A DNA stretch of 64,000 nucleotides from Brenneria corticis (lineage in GTDB: Bacteria > Pseudomonadota > Gammaproteobacteria > Enterobacterales > Enterobacteriaceae), in assembly GCF_003115855.1 (NCBI RefSeq), contig NZ_KZ819072.1, positions 248,001 to 312,000 on the forward strand, given 5' to 3'. The notes under the pieces are model-generated. The model made no database searches. It saw nothing but the letters and a program-made list of their open reading frames with translations, and was not told the origin of the DNA. Below are positions 17,874-26,312 of this stretch, one piece after another. Position 1 is the first letter of the stretch. Every line of letters starts with the position of its first letter. Position numbers and translations under genes: made by a program.

Positions 17874-18461
17874 ATGCAAAGCACAGTTCAGGATTATAAT
17901 GCGTTCTATCTAAAACGCATTGACGAAACTATCAAAAAAGCACTACTGGAACATCACAGAACATTAGCTATACGAGTTGATCTGCGTTTACCTGATTATC
18001 CTGCGGATTCTGATGCAGAAGTAATATCACGCTTTACTGATTCCCTTAAAGCAAAAATTCGTGCGTACCTTGAACGTAAACGTCAAGAAGGAAAAAGAAT
18101 ACATCCTTGTACCCTTCGTTATGCCTGGGCAAGGGAATTTGGGCCATTGAATGGTAAAAAGCACTATCACGTATTGCTACTACTGAATAAAGACGTGTGG
18201 TTTACCCCCGGCGATTATCAATCAGAATCGTCTTTGGCCGGACTAATTAAACAAGCATGGTGTAGCGCTCTCAGGGTAAGTTACCCGGGAAATGCCACCT
18301 TGGTACATTTTCCTGAAAATCCCTGTCTCTGGTTGGATCGTAACAGCATGGATTATAGCAAGCAGCAGGAAGAGGTAATGAAACGTGCCAGTTATTTATG
18401 CAAAAACATAACCAAACAATACGGTGATGGCGAACGTTCATTTGGCTGTAGCCAATATTAA
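17874..18461 (+). CDS. Inovirus Gp2-family protein (YfjJ/YagK type)
   Basis: 195 residues from ATG 17874, chosen because AGAGGAAATTACCA gives a ribosome site; two upstream in-frame starts (17814, 17844) lack one. The sequence follows the YagK/YfjJ C-terminal family: LAIRVDLRLPDYP, RKRQEGKRIHPCTLRYAWAR, the core GPLNGKKHYHVLLLLNKDVW, then KQAWCSALRVSYPGNATLVH and MKRASYLCKNITKQYGDG. The family is named after filamentous-phage Gp2, a nicking-replication protein, but island versions have no demonstrated role. Together with AlpA downstream it is standard for P4/CP4-type islands. Confidence 0.85.
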   Translation: MQSTVQDYNAFYLKRIDETIKKALLEHHRTLAIRVDLRLPDYPADSDAEVISRFTDSLKAKIRAYLERKRQEGKRIHPCTLRYAWAREFGPLNGKKHYHVLLLLNKDVWFTPGDYQSESSLAGLIKQAWCSALRVSYPGNATLVHFPENPCLWLDRNSMDYSKQQEEVMKRASYLCKNITKQYGDGERSFGCSQY

Positions 18462-18631
18462 CAGATTGACCGATATATGGATGGTGTGGAGGAGACCACT
18501 ACTCCCTGCCATTCGTATTATCGGCCAATTAAATTTTACAATCTTTCTTTATCTCCTGACGGAGTATGTCACCTGCGCGTTTAGCCCATGGTGACCGACT
18601 CCTTATTCCAATTGAAATACAGGAGATTGTC

Positions 18632-18841
18632 ATGATGAACACATCAATGAATGTACTTGATGACCGAATGGTTGATATGGCCTTTATTACCCAGTTCACA
18701 GGCCTGACGGATAAATGGTTCTACAAGCTAATTCAGGACGGTGCATTTCCTAAACCAATAAAAATGGGCAGAAGCTCGCGCTGGCTAAAAAGCGAAGTAG
18801 AGAACTGGGTACTTTTTCGTATTTCTGAATCCCGAAAATAA
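18632..18841 (+). CDS. alpA: AlpA-family regulator (excisionase-like)
   Basis: 69-residue winged-helix DNA-binding protein of the phage AlpA/MerR-like family. Seen: MAFITQFTGLTDKWFYKLIQ and GAFPKPIKMGRSSRWLKSEV, the usual two-helix-plus-wing arrangement that ends in ENWV. Start at ATG 18632 with CAGGAGATTGTC upstream. E. coli AlpA activates the CP4-57 integrase and excision; here the integrase is 29 kb away near the tRNA, so any control is in trans. Confidence 0.9.
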   Translation: MMNTSMNVLDDRMVDMAFITQFTGLTDKWFYKLIQDGAFPKPIKMGRSSRWLKSEVENWVLFRISESRK

Positions 18842-18911
18842 CGACTTCAATATTCATCACCATCTTTATTTTTCCTCACCACGTTACGCGGTACTGATAG
18901 CCATCAGTCAA

Positions 18912-19163
18912 TTGTCCGGCTATCCGAATACAGCCAGGCACAGCGATTGCGCTAAATTATTCCCGGCTACGAATCATCTTTACGCGCCTGGAATCAGCAA
19001 TGCTGAACATACATATACAGTCCCGCCTGTTTCCACAAGCAGACCGTTGTTCCTTTTATCTATTTTAGTTACTGCCTCATCTATCATGGCATTGCCTTTC
19101 AACGCCTTACCAGAACAACTAACAACGCATATTCGATCGGAATTGACGATCGATAACAAATAA
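18912..19163 (+). CDS. Uncertain small ORF
   Basis: An 83-codon frame between alpA and the next leader. It contains a hydrophobic piece (RPLFLLSILVTASSIMALPF) and a Pro/Ser-rich first half. Such frames occur downstream of alpA in P4-type elements (ash-like region), but I cannot match this one, and there is no convincing ribosome site. It may be non-coding. Confidence 0.25.
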   Translation: MSGYPNTARHSDCAKLFPATNHLYAPGISNAEHTYTVPPVSTSRPLFLLSILVTASSIMALPFNALPEQLTTHIRSELTIDNK

Positions 19164-19314
19164 TTGATCTGTAAAAACGATCATAGTTTTCTCGTCCATT
19201 CGCCGATATATAAAGATGGTCTACCTGAAAGCTAAAAACGTCATCTGTACTTCTGGATAAACAAACTTATGTCGTCCGTAGCGATGATTGCCGGGAAAGC
19301 ATAAAAAATCCCAA

Positions 19315-19350
19315 AAAGCGACACAGAATGTCGCGTGATGGCTGGAGAAT
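19315..19350 (+). promoter_or_regulatory. Conserved stem-loop leader, copy 1
   Basis: AAAGCGACACAGAATGTCG (19315-19333) folds as CGACA-CAGAA-TGTCG, followed at +25 by GGCTGGAGAAT. The same block with one change in the first part occurs at 24212 with identical spacing. It lies 42 bp upstream of the small gene at 19392, so it is in the promoter or 5' leader. Function unknown. Confidence 0.6.
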
Positions 19351-19391
19351 GCTGCTCAAGACGTTTCCCTGCTGACATTAAGGAGTTCTAT

Positions 19392-19535
19392 ATGAAAGAA
19401 CTTATCTATTTTGCAACCGGTTTGCTGATTGGTGCCTGGATGATGAAAAACAGCTATGCCACCGATGAATTAAAAAAAGAACTGATACGCGAGCGTACCC
19501 GCAACAGCTCTGCGAATACGGCCAAAGCCGCGTGA
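19392..19535 (+). CDS. Small hypothetical protein (47 residues)
   Basis: Starts at ATG 19392 with a strong AAGGAG six bases upstream. An N-terminal hydrophobic stretch (ELIYFATGLLIGAWMM) is followed by a charged helix SYATDELKKELIRERTRN. Probably a small inner-membrane protein. A damaged copy of its middle part (RYAADELKKELEC, then a stop) lies near the opposite end of the island at 47452-47511, which shows that this is a real conserved gene. It precedes the WYL regulator by 39 bp on the same strand. Confidence 0.6.
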   Translation: MKELIYFATGLLIGAWMMKNSYATDELKKELIRERTRNSSANTAKAA

Positions 19536-19574
19536 ATATGCGGCAAGTATCATTAATTTATTGAGTATAGCGCT

Positions 19575-20600
19575 ATGTCCGATCCCAAAGACAGACTATT
19601 TAGGCACCTGGCGATCTTGCGCCTGATACCTCGCGAACCGAGGTATATTTTGACTACCGAGTTGCTACAAAAACTTAAAGCTCAGAAGTTTGAGATCGAT
19701 TTACGTACCTTGCAACGAGATCTCGGCGGACGGCTTAGCCTGGATTTCCCCTTGCTTTGTGATGAGAGGACGCGTCCTTTTCGCTGGAGTTTCCGCCAGG
19801 ACACGCCTCGGTTCGATTTTCCCGTGCTAGATACACCCACTGTACTGGCTTTCTTTTTTGCTGAAAATTATCTGGAAAAGTTGTTGCCACCCAGCGTACT
19901 CCGTCTGCTGGAACCTTATTTTTCAATGGCGCGACAGCAATTACAGGGACAGCAAACGCACTGGGCAGAACGCGTGCGCGCATTACCTAATGGCAAAACG
20001 TTGTATCCCGCAGAAGTAGATGTAGATATTTGGGAACAGGTTTCCACCGCACTGATGGAAAAGCGCCAGTTACAGATTCTTTATCTTAGCCGTAGTAAAG
20101 GCGAGTCCAAAAGCTTACGTGTCCACCCTATCGGATTGGTGGCTCGCCATTCAATAAGTTATCTGGTCGGCACCGTTGATGGTTATAACGATTTACGTCA
20201 GTTTGCCCTGCACCGCATCCAACAAGCAGATGCGCTGGACGAGTCAGCCTGTGAACAGGACGGTTTTGATATTGACAGCTATATCGCGTCCGGTGCTTTT
20301 GCCTCGCGGCAGAGTGAACGAGAGGTGGAACTGATTGCCGATGTTCATCCGCAGACCGCCTGGCTGCTGCGTGAAACACCACTTAGCTATCAGCAAAGTC
20401 TGGAGGCACTGCCGGGCAGCGATTGGTATCGACTGCGTGCTCTCGTACCACTGGATCAGGAAACGCTGTGGTGGATCTTCGGACTGAACGACAACATCCG
20501 GGTATATGAGCCTGAGGTTTGGGTGGCGGAGATTAAGAAGAAGATGGAGAAAATGAGACAGATGTATGAAAAACAGGCATACGGTTCATTAGCAAGATAA
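19575..20600 (+). CDS. WYL-domain transcriptional regulator
   Basis: 341 residues. The N-terminal winged HTH is seen in LRLIPREPRYILTTELLQKL and IDLRTLQRDLGGRLS. The WYL domain covers about 150-225 (LQILYLSRSKGESKSLRVHP, then SYLVGTVDGYNDLRQFALHR), and a WCX-type tail covers about 245-330 (EREVELIADVHPQTAWLLRE; IRVYEPEVWVAEIKKKM). WYL regulators such as BrxR and CapW repress phage-defence operons and sense nucleic acid or nucleotide signals. Here it is the first gene of a same-strand run with short gaps to three unrecognised genes, so it probably controls them. The start ATG has only a weak GAGT-type site. Confidence 0.88.
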   Translation: MSDPKDRLFRHLAILRLIPREPRYILTTELLQKLKAQKFEIDLRTLQRDLGGRLSLDFPLLCDERTRPFRWSFRQDTPRFDFPVLDTPTVLAFFFAENYLEKLLPPSVLRLLEPYFSMARQQLQGQQTHWAERVRALPNGKTLYPAEVDVDIWEQVSTALMEKRQLQILYLSRSKGESKSLRVHPIGLVARHSISYLVGTVDGYNDLRQFALHRIQQADALDESACEQDGFDIDSYIASGAFASRQSEREVELIADVHPQTAWLLRETPLSYQQSLEALPGSDWYRLRALVPLDQETLWWIFGLNDNIRVYEPEVWVAEIKKKMEKMRQMYEKQAYGSLAR

Positions 20601-20629
20601 TAAGCAAACGCATCTATTCGAGGTCTTTT

Positions 20630-22201
20630 ATGAAAAACAATGATCACGACACGTTATTTTCCTTCAAGGCCGACGAAAGCCATCATCGTAAGGATGAAAT
20701 ACAGCAGGATAAGTTTCGCACGGCAACTGCGCTGGCAAGTGATGAAGTTGTGCAGCGCTTTGGCAGCGCCAGCGCCGAGTATCTGAAAGGGTATCGCGGC
20801 GTCGATAATGAAACAGGCCAACAGTTTGCTAAAGGTCTGGCTGATGTGGCGAAGCACAAAGTTAATCCCGACTATGCAGCACAAAATATAAAGCAGCAGG
20901 CGGGTTTCTCCGCAGAAATCGCCGCGACCAGCCGCGATAATGCAGAGGCGATTATCAGCCGTAATCCGACTCGTACCGTTCGCAGCGATGATCTGCCTGA
21001 GTATGGCAAAAACCATAACGTCGTGGATCGCGTGCAGATCCTCGATGGCGATATTATCGACGGTTCACAAAGCCAGATGAAATTTGTCGGCGACCGGAAT
21101 CAACTCTTCAATAAAATCGCAAAAGAAGACGGCAAATTTGCACGCTATCGCGGAGTCAAACTTGAGCTACCGTCAGAACAATTCGAAGGTGCAGAGACGT
21201 TTTGCCGTCAGAAATCCCAGGAGCTTCGCAATCAGGCCGATAAAGTTGAAACACTGGGCAAACAGGATGTTGCCGATAAGCTGCGCCGTGAAGCCGATAA
21301 TTATGATCAGCTCGCCGACAATGTATCTGACAGCGGCCTGACTACCGAACAGGCAATTTATTACCGTGAGCATCCCAAACGGGCTACCGCAATAGATATT
21401 GCGCGTACCAGCAACCGTGCCGGTATTGAAGGCGCCAAATACGGTGCTGCGATTGGCGGAGCGATCTCGTTATTAACCAACGTGTTTAACGTGGTTCAGC
21501 AGGACAAAACGCTGGGCGATGCAGTACAGGATATTGCCGCCGATACAGCCAAAGCAGCAGCGCTGGGCTACGGTACCGCCTTCGCGGGCTCCGCCATCAA
21601 AGCGGCTCTGCAACAATCCGAAAAACAAACATTACGCGCCATTGCAGGCACCAGTGCCCCGGCACTGGCCGTCAATATTTGCTTGTCTCTGGGCAGTTCT
21701 ATCAAACGCTACGTCAATGACGAAATCAGCGAAGCTGAACTCCTGAACGAAGTCGGAGAAAAAGGCGCGGGCATGCTGTCCAGCGGCATGATGGCTGCGT
21801 TTGGGCAGGTCGCTATTCCTATCCCTGTTGTCGGTGCGGTTATCGGCGGCATGATTGGCTACACACTTTCTTCCATGTTCTATCAAAGCGCGTTGGAAGC
21901 TACGCGGGGTGCAGCCCTTTCACATGAAAGATTACAACATATCAGTGTCATCCAAACGGTTGCACGTGCTCGCATAGCGAAAGAACAGGCCATGCTGGAC
22001 GATTTTACCCATCGGGAAATACCGCAATTACGCAGAGAAACAGAACTTCTGTTTAAAGCCGTTGCAAATAGCCCTCATGACATTGATAGCCTGACTTCTG
22101 CCATCAATGAATATGCCACGCTGTTAGGCAAAAAATTGCAATTCCAGACGATGTCGGAGTTCGAGGAATTTATGGACTCTGACCGACCTTTAACGCTGTG
22201 A
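20630..22201 (+). CDS. Unrecognised protein with C-terminal glycine-zipper membrane segments
   Basis: 523 residues. No signal peptide. Residues 1-250 are hydrophilic, with coiled-coil-like helices (AETFCRQKSQELRNQADKVE, DKLRREADNYDQLADNV). From about 268 come Gly/Ala-rich hydrophobic segments: KYGAAIGGAISLLTNVFN (269-286), AAALGYGTAFAGSAIKAAL (309-326), a third at about 341-358, and a long one at about 380-417 with PIPVVGAVIGGMIGYTLSSM. A charged helical tail follows. The layout resembles pore-forming or membrane-inserting effectors, but no family is recognised. It starts 29 bp after the WYL gene stop, with no own terminator between them, and its end overlaps a GTG of the TerB-like frame. Confidence 0.75.
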   Translation: MKNNDHDTLFSFKADESHHRKDEIQQDKFRTATALASDEVVQRFGSASAEYLKGYRGVDNETGQQFAKGLADVAKHKVNPDYAAQNIKQQAGFSAEIAATSRDNAEAIISRNPTRTVRSDDLPEYGKNHNVVDRVQILDGDIIDGSQSQMKFVGDRNQLFNKIAKEDGKFARYRGVKLELPSEQFEGAETFCRQKSQELRNQADKVETLGKQDVADKLRREADNYDQLADNVSDSGLTTEQAIYYREHPKRATAIDIARTSNRAGIEGAKYGAAIGGAISLLTNVFNVVQQDKTLGDAVQDIAADTAKAAALGYGTAFAGSAIKAALQQSEKQTLRAIAGTSAPALAVNICLSLGSSIKRYVNDEISEAELLNEVGEKGAGMLSSGMMAAFGQVAIPIPVVGAVIGGMIGYTLSSMFYQSALEATRGAALSHERLQHISVIQTVARARIAKEQAMLDDFTHREIPQLRRETELLFKAVANSPHDIDSLTSAINEYATLLGKKLQFQTMSEFEEFMDSDRPLTL

Positions 22202-22218
22202 GAAAAATCAGGATACTT

Positions 22219-22785
22219 ATGCTTATCAAACTGTTGCCGGATGATGAAAAAGCGCTTCTTCTTGACCTCGCCAGACTGTTGGCGCTTTGCGATAAACCTC
22301 TACTGTGGGACGGGAAAACCAAGGATGAACTGACGTCGGATTCCGATCTTAATGCTTTGTCCATTCAGCAAGGCGAGCAGGAAAACGAACTGTTGTCTGA
22401 ACTGGAACAATCCGTCAAAACCCCCGATCTATCGGTAATCGATATATCTGCGACGTCAATCGCAAGTAAGCTCACGGAAAAACTGAAAGCTTTCCCGCTT
22501 ACCAAAATAGATGCGGCGGAAAGCCGCGTGCAGGCCGCCACTGCGGTTTTAAAAACGTTACTTGAAGAAAAGCGAGCCGATTTACCTACCATCCCTAAAA
22601 TTATTCTTTTCCAACTGATTCTTATTGCGCTTCGCGACGGCAATATTTCCAACATTGAATGGTCGCTGCTTAAGGAGATTCAACTGCATTATCAACTACA
22701 GGATTTTATCTTTAAGGATCTATTGGATCGCGCTGAAGTATTGAACAATGAAATAAGTAAAACAATTGCCCTCGTTCTTGAATAA
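22219..22785 (+). CDS. TerB-like helical protein
   Basis: 188 residues from ATG 22219 (AGGA six bases upstream); a GTG at 22198 overlapping the previous stop is possible. The start LIKLLPDDEKALLLDLARLL and the late LFQLILIALRDGNISNIEWS with LLKEIQLHYQL follow the look of TerB-type all-helical proteins, with an acidic D-GN-S loop. A long variable region (about 50-120) sits between. TerB proteins are acidic adaptors seen in tellurite-resistance and membrane-linked stress modules. Placed between two membrane-type proteins, it may be a cytosolic partner. Assignment by appearance only. Confidence 0.6.
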   Translation: MLIKLLPDDEKALLLDLARLLALCDKPLLWDGKTKDELTSDSDLNALSIQQGEQENELLSELEQSVKTPDLSVIDISATSIASKLTEKLKAFPLTKIDAAESRVQAATAVLKTLLEEKRADLPTIPKIILFQLILIALRDGNISNIEWSLLKEIQLHYQLQDFIFKDLLDRAEVLNNEISKTIALVLE

Positions 22786-22797
22786 AGGAGATATGAC

Positions 22798-23826
22798 ATG
22801 CCCATTCCAATTATTATCGGCGCCGTTGCCGCAGCAGCAGGTATTTACGGTATCGCTAAAGGCGTTAGCGGCGCTATAGATCAAAGTAACGCTACAGACA
22901 TTAATGAAAGTGCTCAGAGTATGGTGGACAGCATCAATCAGGAAATTGATAACAGCCGTAAAGCGACAAATAACACTATCGAAGATTATGGTCAGCGCAA
23001 ATTGCGGGCATTTAACGGCGTGGTTAGCGACTTTATCGAAACCTTCGGCCGCCTGAAGAATGTCAATCTGGTCGAAAGCCCGGAACTGGAAAAACTGAAT
23101 GCGGGCGATTTTACAACAACGACCCTCACAGGTTTGCAGCAAAACTATCAGATGCTCAAAGATGCCGGCCTGGGCCTTGGCGCTGGCATGAGCAGCGGCG
23201 CAGCGCTGGCTTTCGGCGCCTACAACGGCACAATGCTGCTGGCCACGGCCGGCACCGGCACCGCAATATCGACCCTTTCGGGCGTTGCGGCGACCAATGC
23301 TACCCTGGCATGGTTAGGCGGCGGCACTCTGGCCGCCGGTGGTTATGGCATGGCGGGCGGCATGATGGTGCTGGGCGGGATTGTCGCCGGTCCGGCGCTG
23401 GCTATTTTCGGCCATATTATGGGAAATAAAGGTGAAGAAGCGCTGAACAACGCACGCAGCAACATGGAGCAGGCAAAAACCATTTGCGATCAGGGCAAGC
23501 TGATGCTGGAAAAACTCCAGTGCATCGAACAAATCACGGTGTTGGCAAACAAAACCTTCTCCCATACCAGTGGACGCCTGCGCGGTGCTGTGCGTGGAAT
23601 AAAGGAATCAATTGAAAAACATGGCGAAAACTTCGCATCCTTCCCTCAGGAAAGCAAGGAAACCGTTTTCCTCTCCGTCAAATATGCACAGTTACTTAAA
23701 GCCTTGATCGACACGCCTATCCTCGATCAAGACGGTAATCTGGTGTTATCTACGGAAAAGCGCATCCTGGATATTTCAGCTGTTGCCGATGGCAAAAAAT
23801 CTGCGCTGGACACACCGGCCGCCTGA
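22798..23826 (+). CDS. Unrecognised Gly/Ala-rich membrane-type protein
   Basis: 342 residues, 12 bp after the TerB-like gene and with AAAGGAG before the ATG. Starts with a hydrophobic segment PIIIGAVAAAAGIYGIA. A helical region with a possible coiled coil follows (SMVDSINQEIDNSRKATNN). The core at about 122-208 is almost entirely Gly, Ala and small hydrophobics (LGLGAGMSSGAALAFGAYNG; GGGTLAAGGYGMAGGMMVLG; GGIVAGPALAIFGHIMG). A hydrophilic helical tail runs to the end. Like the 523-residue protein it looks able to insert into membrane. No homologue recognised; its repeated co-occurrence with the TerB-like gene would need a search. Confidence 0.72.
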   Translation: MPIPIIIGAVAAAAGIYGIAKGVSGAIDQSNATDINESAQSMVDSINQEIDNSRKATNNTIEDYGQRKLRAFNGVVSDFIETFGRLKNVNLVESPELEKLNAGDFTTTTLTGLQQNYQMLKDAGLGLGAGMSSGAALAFGAYNGTMLLATAGTGTAISTLSGVAATNATLAWLGGGTLAAGGYGMAGGMMVLGGIVAGPALAIFGHIMGNKGEEALNNARSNMEQAKTICDQGKLMLEKLQCIEQITVLANKTFSHTSGRLRGAVRGIKESIEKHGENFASFPQESKETVFLSVKYAQLLKALIDTPILDQDGNLVLSTEKRILDISAVADGKKSALDTPAA

Positions 23827-23836
23827 TCCTGACAAA

Positions 23837-23860
23837 AGGCTCGCGGTAACAGGCGAGCCT
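23837..23860 (+). terminator. Stem-loop after the membrane-type gene
   Basis: Eight-base-pair stem AGGCTCGC/GCGAGCCT with an eight-base loop, 11 bp after the stop. There is no U tract after it, so it may act as a 3' end or processing hairpin, or as a weak terminator before the next gene. Confidence 0.4.
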
Positions 23861-23874
23861 GACTTCTGGAAGAT

Positions 23875-24159
23875 ATGACGCACTGTAACGAAAACGCCTC
23901 TCCCTTTCCCTGCACCCAATGTGGGCTATGCTGCCAACGCGTTAATCTGGCACAGAAAACCCGCTATCTTGACCGGGGAGACGGCACCTGTCGGCATTAC
24001 GATGCGGCCAGTAAAGGATGCAGCATTTACCACGAGCGTCCGGATATTTGCCGAGTGGACTTGCAATACCGACTCAACTACGCCCGCTTTTACTCGTGGG
24101 AAGCGTTTGTTGCATTGAACCTGACGGTTTGCCGGCAATTGAATGACGGAGATATCTAA
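23875..24159 (+). CDS. YkgJ-family cysteine-cluster protein
   Basis: 94 residues with the CxxCxxCC cluster (PCTQCGLCCQRV) followed by Cys at GTCRHYD, KGCSIYH and DICRVD, as in the zinc/iron-chelating YkgJ family. Small cytosolic metal-binding protein of unknown role. It follows the WYL operon by 48 bp on the same strand and could be its last member, though the stem-loop between them makes this uncertain. Confidence 0.85.
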   Translation: MTHCNENASPFPCTQCGLCCQRVNLAQKTRYLDRGDGTCRHYDAASKGCSIYHERPDICRVDLQYRLNYARFYSWEAFVALNLTVCRQLNDGDI

Positions 24160-24211
24160 GCCGCTATAAATAATGTAGCGCTGAATACTATCAGAATGAA
24201 AGTTTTCGGAT

Positions 24212-24247
24212 AAAGCGATACAGAATGTCGTCTAAAGGCTGGAATAT
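24212..24247 (+). promoter_or_regulatory. Conserved stem-loop leader, copy 2
   Basis: AAAGCGATACAGAATGTCG (24212-24230), then GGCTGGAATAT at the same +25 offset as in copy 1 (19315). The one change in the stem, C to T, keeps pairing as G-U in RNA. It lies 46 bp upstream of the IrmA-like gene's start. Confidence 0.6.
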
Positions 24248-24293
24248 ATCTCATTCAAAATGTCACAACCGACAGAATGGAAAGGAGAACAAA

Positions 24294-24740
24294 ATGGCAG
24301 GTTTATTCAAAGTCTCCGCATTCACTGCGCTAATAACGCTGGCCACTATCGGAAATGTCCACGCGATAGAAATCTGGCATACGGATACCGTTTGGGCGGG
24401 TCAGGGAGTATGTAGCGCACAATTCACGCTGGATAACGGCGGAGCGTTTGGTGAGCCGGTAGGGAAATTAGAAATCTCTGTTGATGTGCTGGATAAGAGC
24501 GGAAAGGTGCAGCAAAAGGATACGTTGAACGTAGAGCCATTTGGTGATTCGGACGCTACCCGCTATCAAACCGCACTACTGGAAGGTGAAAATTACTGTG
24601 AAAGTGATTTGACCATCAATATCACCAAAGTGGCTGAAATCGTCGGGAGCGAAAAGAAAATCCTTCCGGTCACTGAATTCACCACGCGGGAATTTAAGCC
24701 ATATACCGTCTTGGTCGACGGAAAGAAAACAAACCGGTGA
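24294..24740 (+). CDS. Exported protein, IrmA-like
   Basis: 148 residues from ATG 24294 (AAGGAGAACAAA upstream); a longer frame to 24225 has no ribosome site. The signal peptide ends near GNVHA, with AIEIWHTDTVWAGQGVCSAQ as the mature start. The rest is beta-rich with a second Cys in LEGENYCESD, suggesting one disulfide, and an Ig/fibronectin-like fold is plausible. It resembles from memory IrmA, a secreted cytokine-receptor mimic of uropathogenic E. coli found on islands; the match is by pattern (AI-WHTD, GQGxCSA-F, PFGDS-ATR), not by alignment. Nothing here shows a receptor-mimic role. Followed after 15 bp by the flagellin gene. Confidence 0.5.
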   Translation: MAGLFKVSAFTALITLATIGNVHAIEIWHTDTVWAGQGVCSAQFTLDNGGAFGEPVGKLEISVDVLDKSGKVQQKDTLNVEPFGDSDATRYQTALLEGENYCESDLTINITKVAEIVGSEKKILPVTEFTTREFKPYTVLVDGKKTNR

Positions 24741-24755
24741 ATATTAAGGCGATCT

Positions 24756-26204
24756 ATGGTTTCTCTTAATAACAATTATTTAACGATTCTGAACCAGCAG
24801 AGTAAAACGACCTCGAAGCTGGGGCAGGCTATCGAGCGACTTTCCTCCGGGTTGCGCATCAACAGCGCGAAAGACAACGCCGCCGGTCAGGCTATCGCCA
24901 ACCGGATGACCGCGAATTTGAACGCTAACAGTACGATCGCCAAAGGCGTTCAAGATGGCCTCAGCCTGATGCAAACCGCCGAGGGTGGGCTCGATGAAAT
25001 CAATAATCTGCTGCAAAGGGCGCGTACGCTAGCCGTTCAGGCGGCAAACAGCACGTTATCCGATTCCGACCGGGAGAGCCTGAACAACGAATATCTGCAA
25101 ATTGTTGACGAAATAGATAACATCGCGTCCACAACAGAGATATTCGGTCAATATCCGCTTGCCTCTGCTGAAACCACCCAACCGGTTAATTTAGGCGACA
25201 CGGAATCCATTAGTGCAAAATTTCCAGTCGAAGGGCAGACGTATACCTTTACCTCAGGAATAGTTTCTCTGGCCTTTATTCCTGCGGGCGCTAAGAACAT
25301 TACCATCACCGTGGATGGTCTCGCCGGCCCGGAAGACGATATTCAGTTGTTTACACGTGATGGTACCCATCTGACCGGCACACCAGTAGAGGGCGACGAT
25401 GCCGATGCCGTCTGGACAGAAAATGGCATCACAAGTACGGCTTCCATGAACGCATCCGTAATAACCGAATCCAATGGTTTCCTGCCTGACGCTGAGTATT
25501 CGGCTGATTCTCTGTTGGAAGTGGATGATTACGATACCAGCATCGGCACCCAATTGAGTTACAACGGGATGATCATCACCTATAGCGGTGACGAGGATCG
25601 TTTCGAGGATGATACAACCGGTGGGTATAACGACGGTAATATTCCTAGCAGTGAAAATACGATAGAAACGCTGAATATTGATGTTGTGACTGAGGACCTG
25701 ATTGTCATGGTGGTGGGGTCAGGTATATTCACTGCCAGCGCGAGCTGGGACGAACTGCCGATACCAACGGAAGAAATCGATACGGGAACGCCAACCAGCC
25801 AGACCACGACAATTATCGTCAGCGCAAATTATGGCAGCGATGTGCATGCCATCACCATCGACCCGACGCCTGCCGATAGCGAAACGTTAGGATTAACTGG
25901 TGCTTCACTGCTTTCCGCTGAAAGCGCGGGAGCAGCAATAACCACATTCGATCAGGCTCTGGAAACGATAAACAGTTATCGCAGTCAATACGGTAGCTTG
26001 ACGAATCGTTTTGAATTGATAACCTCCCAGCTTTCCCAGGGATTTATTGTTATTTCTGACGCTCGCTCTCGTATTACTGATGCCGATTATGCTGTCGAAG
26101 TATCAGAAATGACGAAAGTACAGATCCTGCAACAGACAACCACTTCTATGCTGGCGCAGGCCAATCAGCAATCGGAAATTGTGCTGACGCTATTGCAAGG
26201 ATAA
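24756..26204 (+). CDS. Orphan flagellin with an unusual central domain
   Basis: 482 residues. N-terminal D0/D1 parts are typical: SLNNNYLTILNQQSKTTSKL, IERLSSGLRINSAKDNAAGQ, GLSLMQTAEGGLDEINNLLQ. C-terminal D1/D0 parts are intact: TFDQALETINSYRSQYGSLT, ISDARSRITDADYAVEVSEM and TTSMLAQANQQSEIVLTLL. The central part (about 140-380) is acidic and beta-rich (NITITVDGLAGPEDDIQLFT; ETLNIDVVTEDLIVMVVGSG) and looks like a pre-peptidase/PPC-type beta-sandwich rather than ordinary D2/D3. No HExxH is present, so it is not a flagellinolysin. Standing alone on an island without export or hook genes, it must rely on the host's flagellar system. Confidence 0.85.
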   Translation: MVSLNNNYLTILNQQSKTTSKLGQAIERLSSGLRINSAKDNAAGQAIANRMTANLNANSTIAKGVQDGLSLMQTAEGGLDEINNLLQRARTLAVQAANSTLSDSDRESLNNEYLQIVDEIDNIASTTEIFGQYPLASAETTQPVNLGDTESISAKFPVEGQTYTFTSGIVSLAFIPAGAKNITITVDGLAGPEDDIQLFTRDGTHLTGTPVEGDDADAVWTENGITSTASMNASVITESNGFLPDAEYSADSLLEVDDYDTSIGTQLSYNGMIITYSGDEDRFEDDTTGGYNDGNIPSSENTIETLNIDVVTEDLIVMVVGSGIFTASASWDELPIPTEEIDTGTPTSQTTTIIVSANYGSDVHAITIDPTPADSETLGLTGASLLSAESAGAAITTFDQALETINSYRSQYGSLTNRFELITSQLSQGFIVISDARSRITDADYAVEVSEMTKVQILQQTTTSMLAQANQQSEIVLTLLQG

Positions 26205-26312
26205 TGGTGAATTGATCTGGTGAAAAAATACGTTACAAGTCATTGAAATAGATTAACCTCCAGCTCAAACATGAGCTAATAAAATTTGTATTTTCATGTA
26301 ATAATAAAAATT

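Noticed and set aside
24756..26204. Flagellinolysin (protease-containing flagellin)
   Set aside because: The central region has no HExxH zinc motif, so no peptidase is supported.
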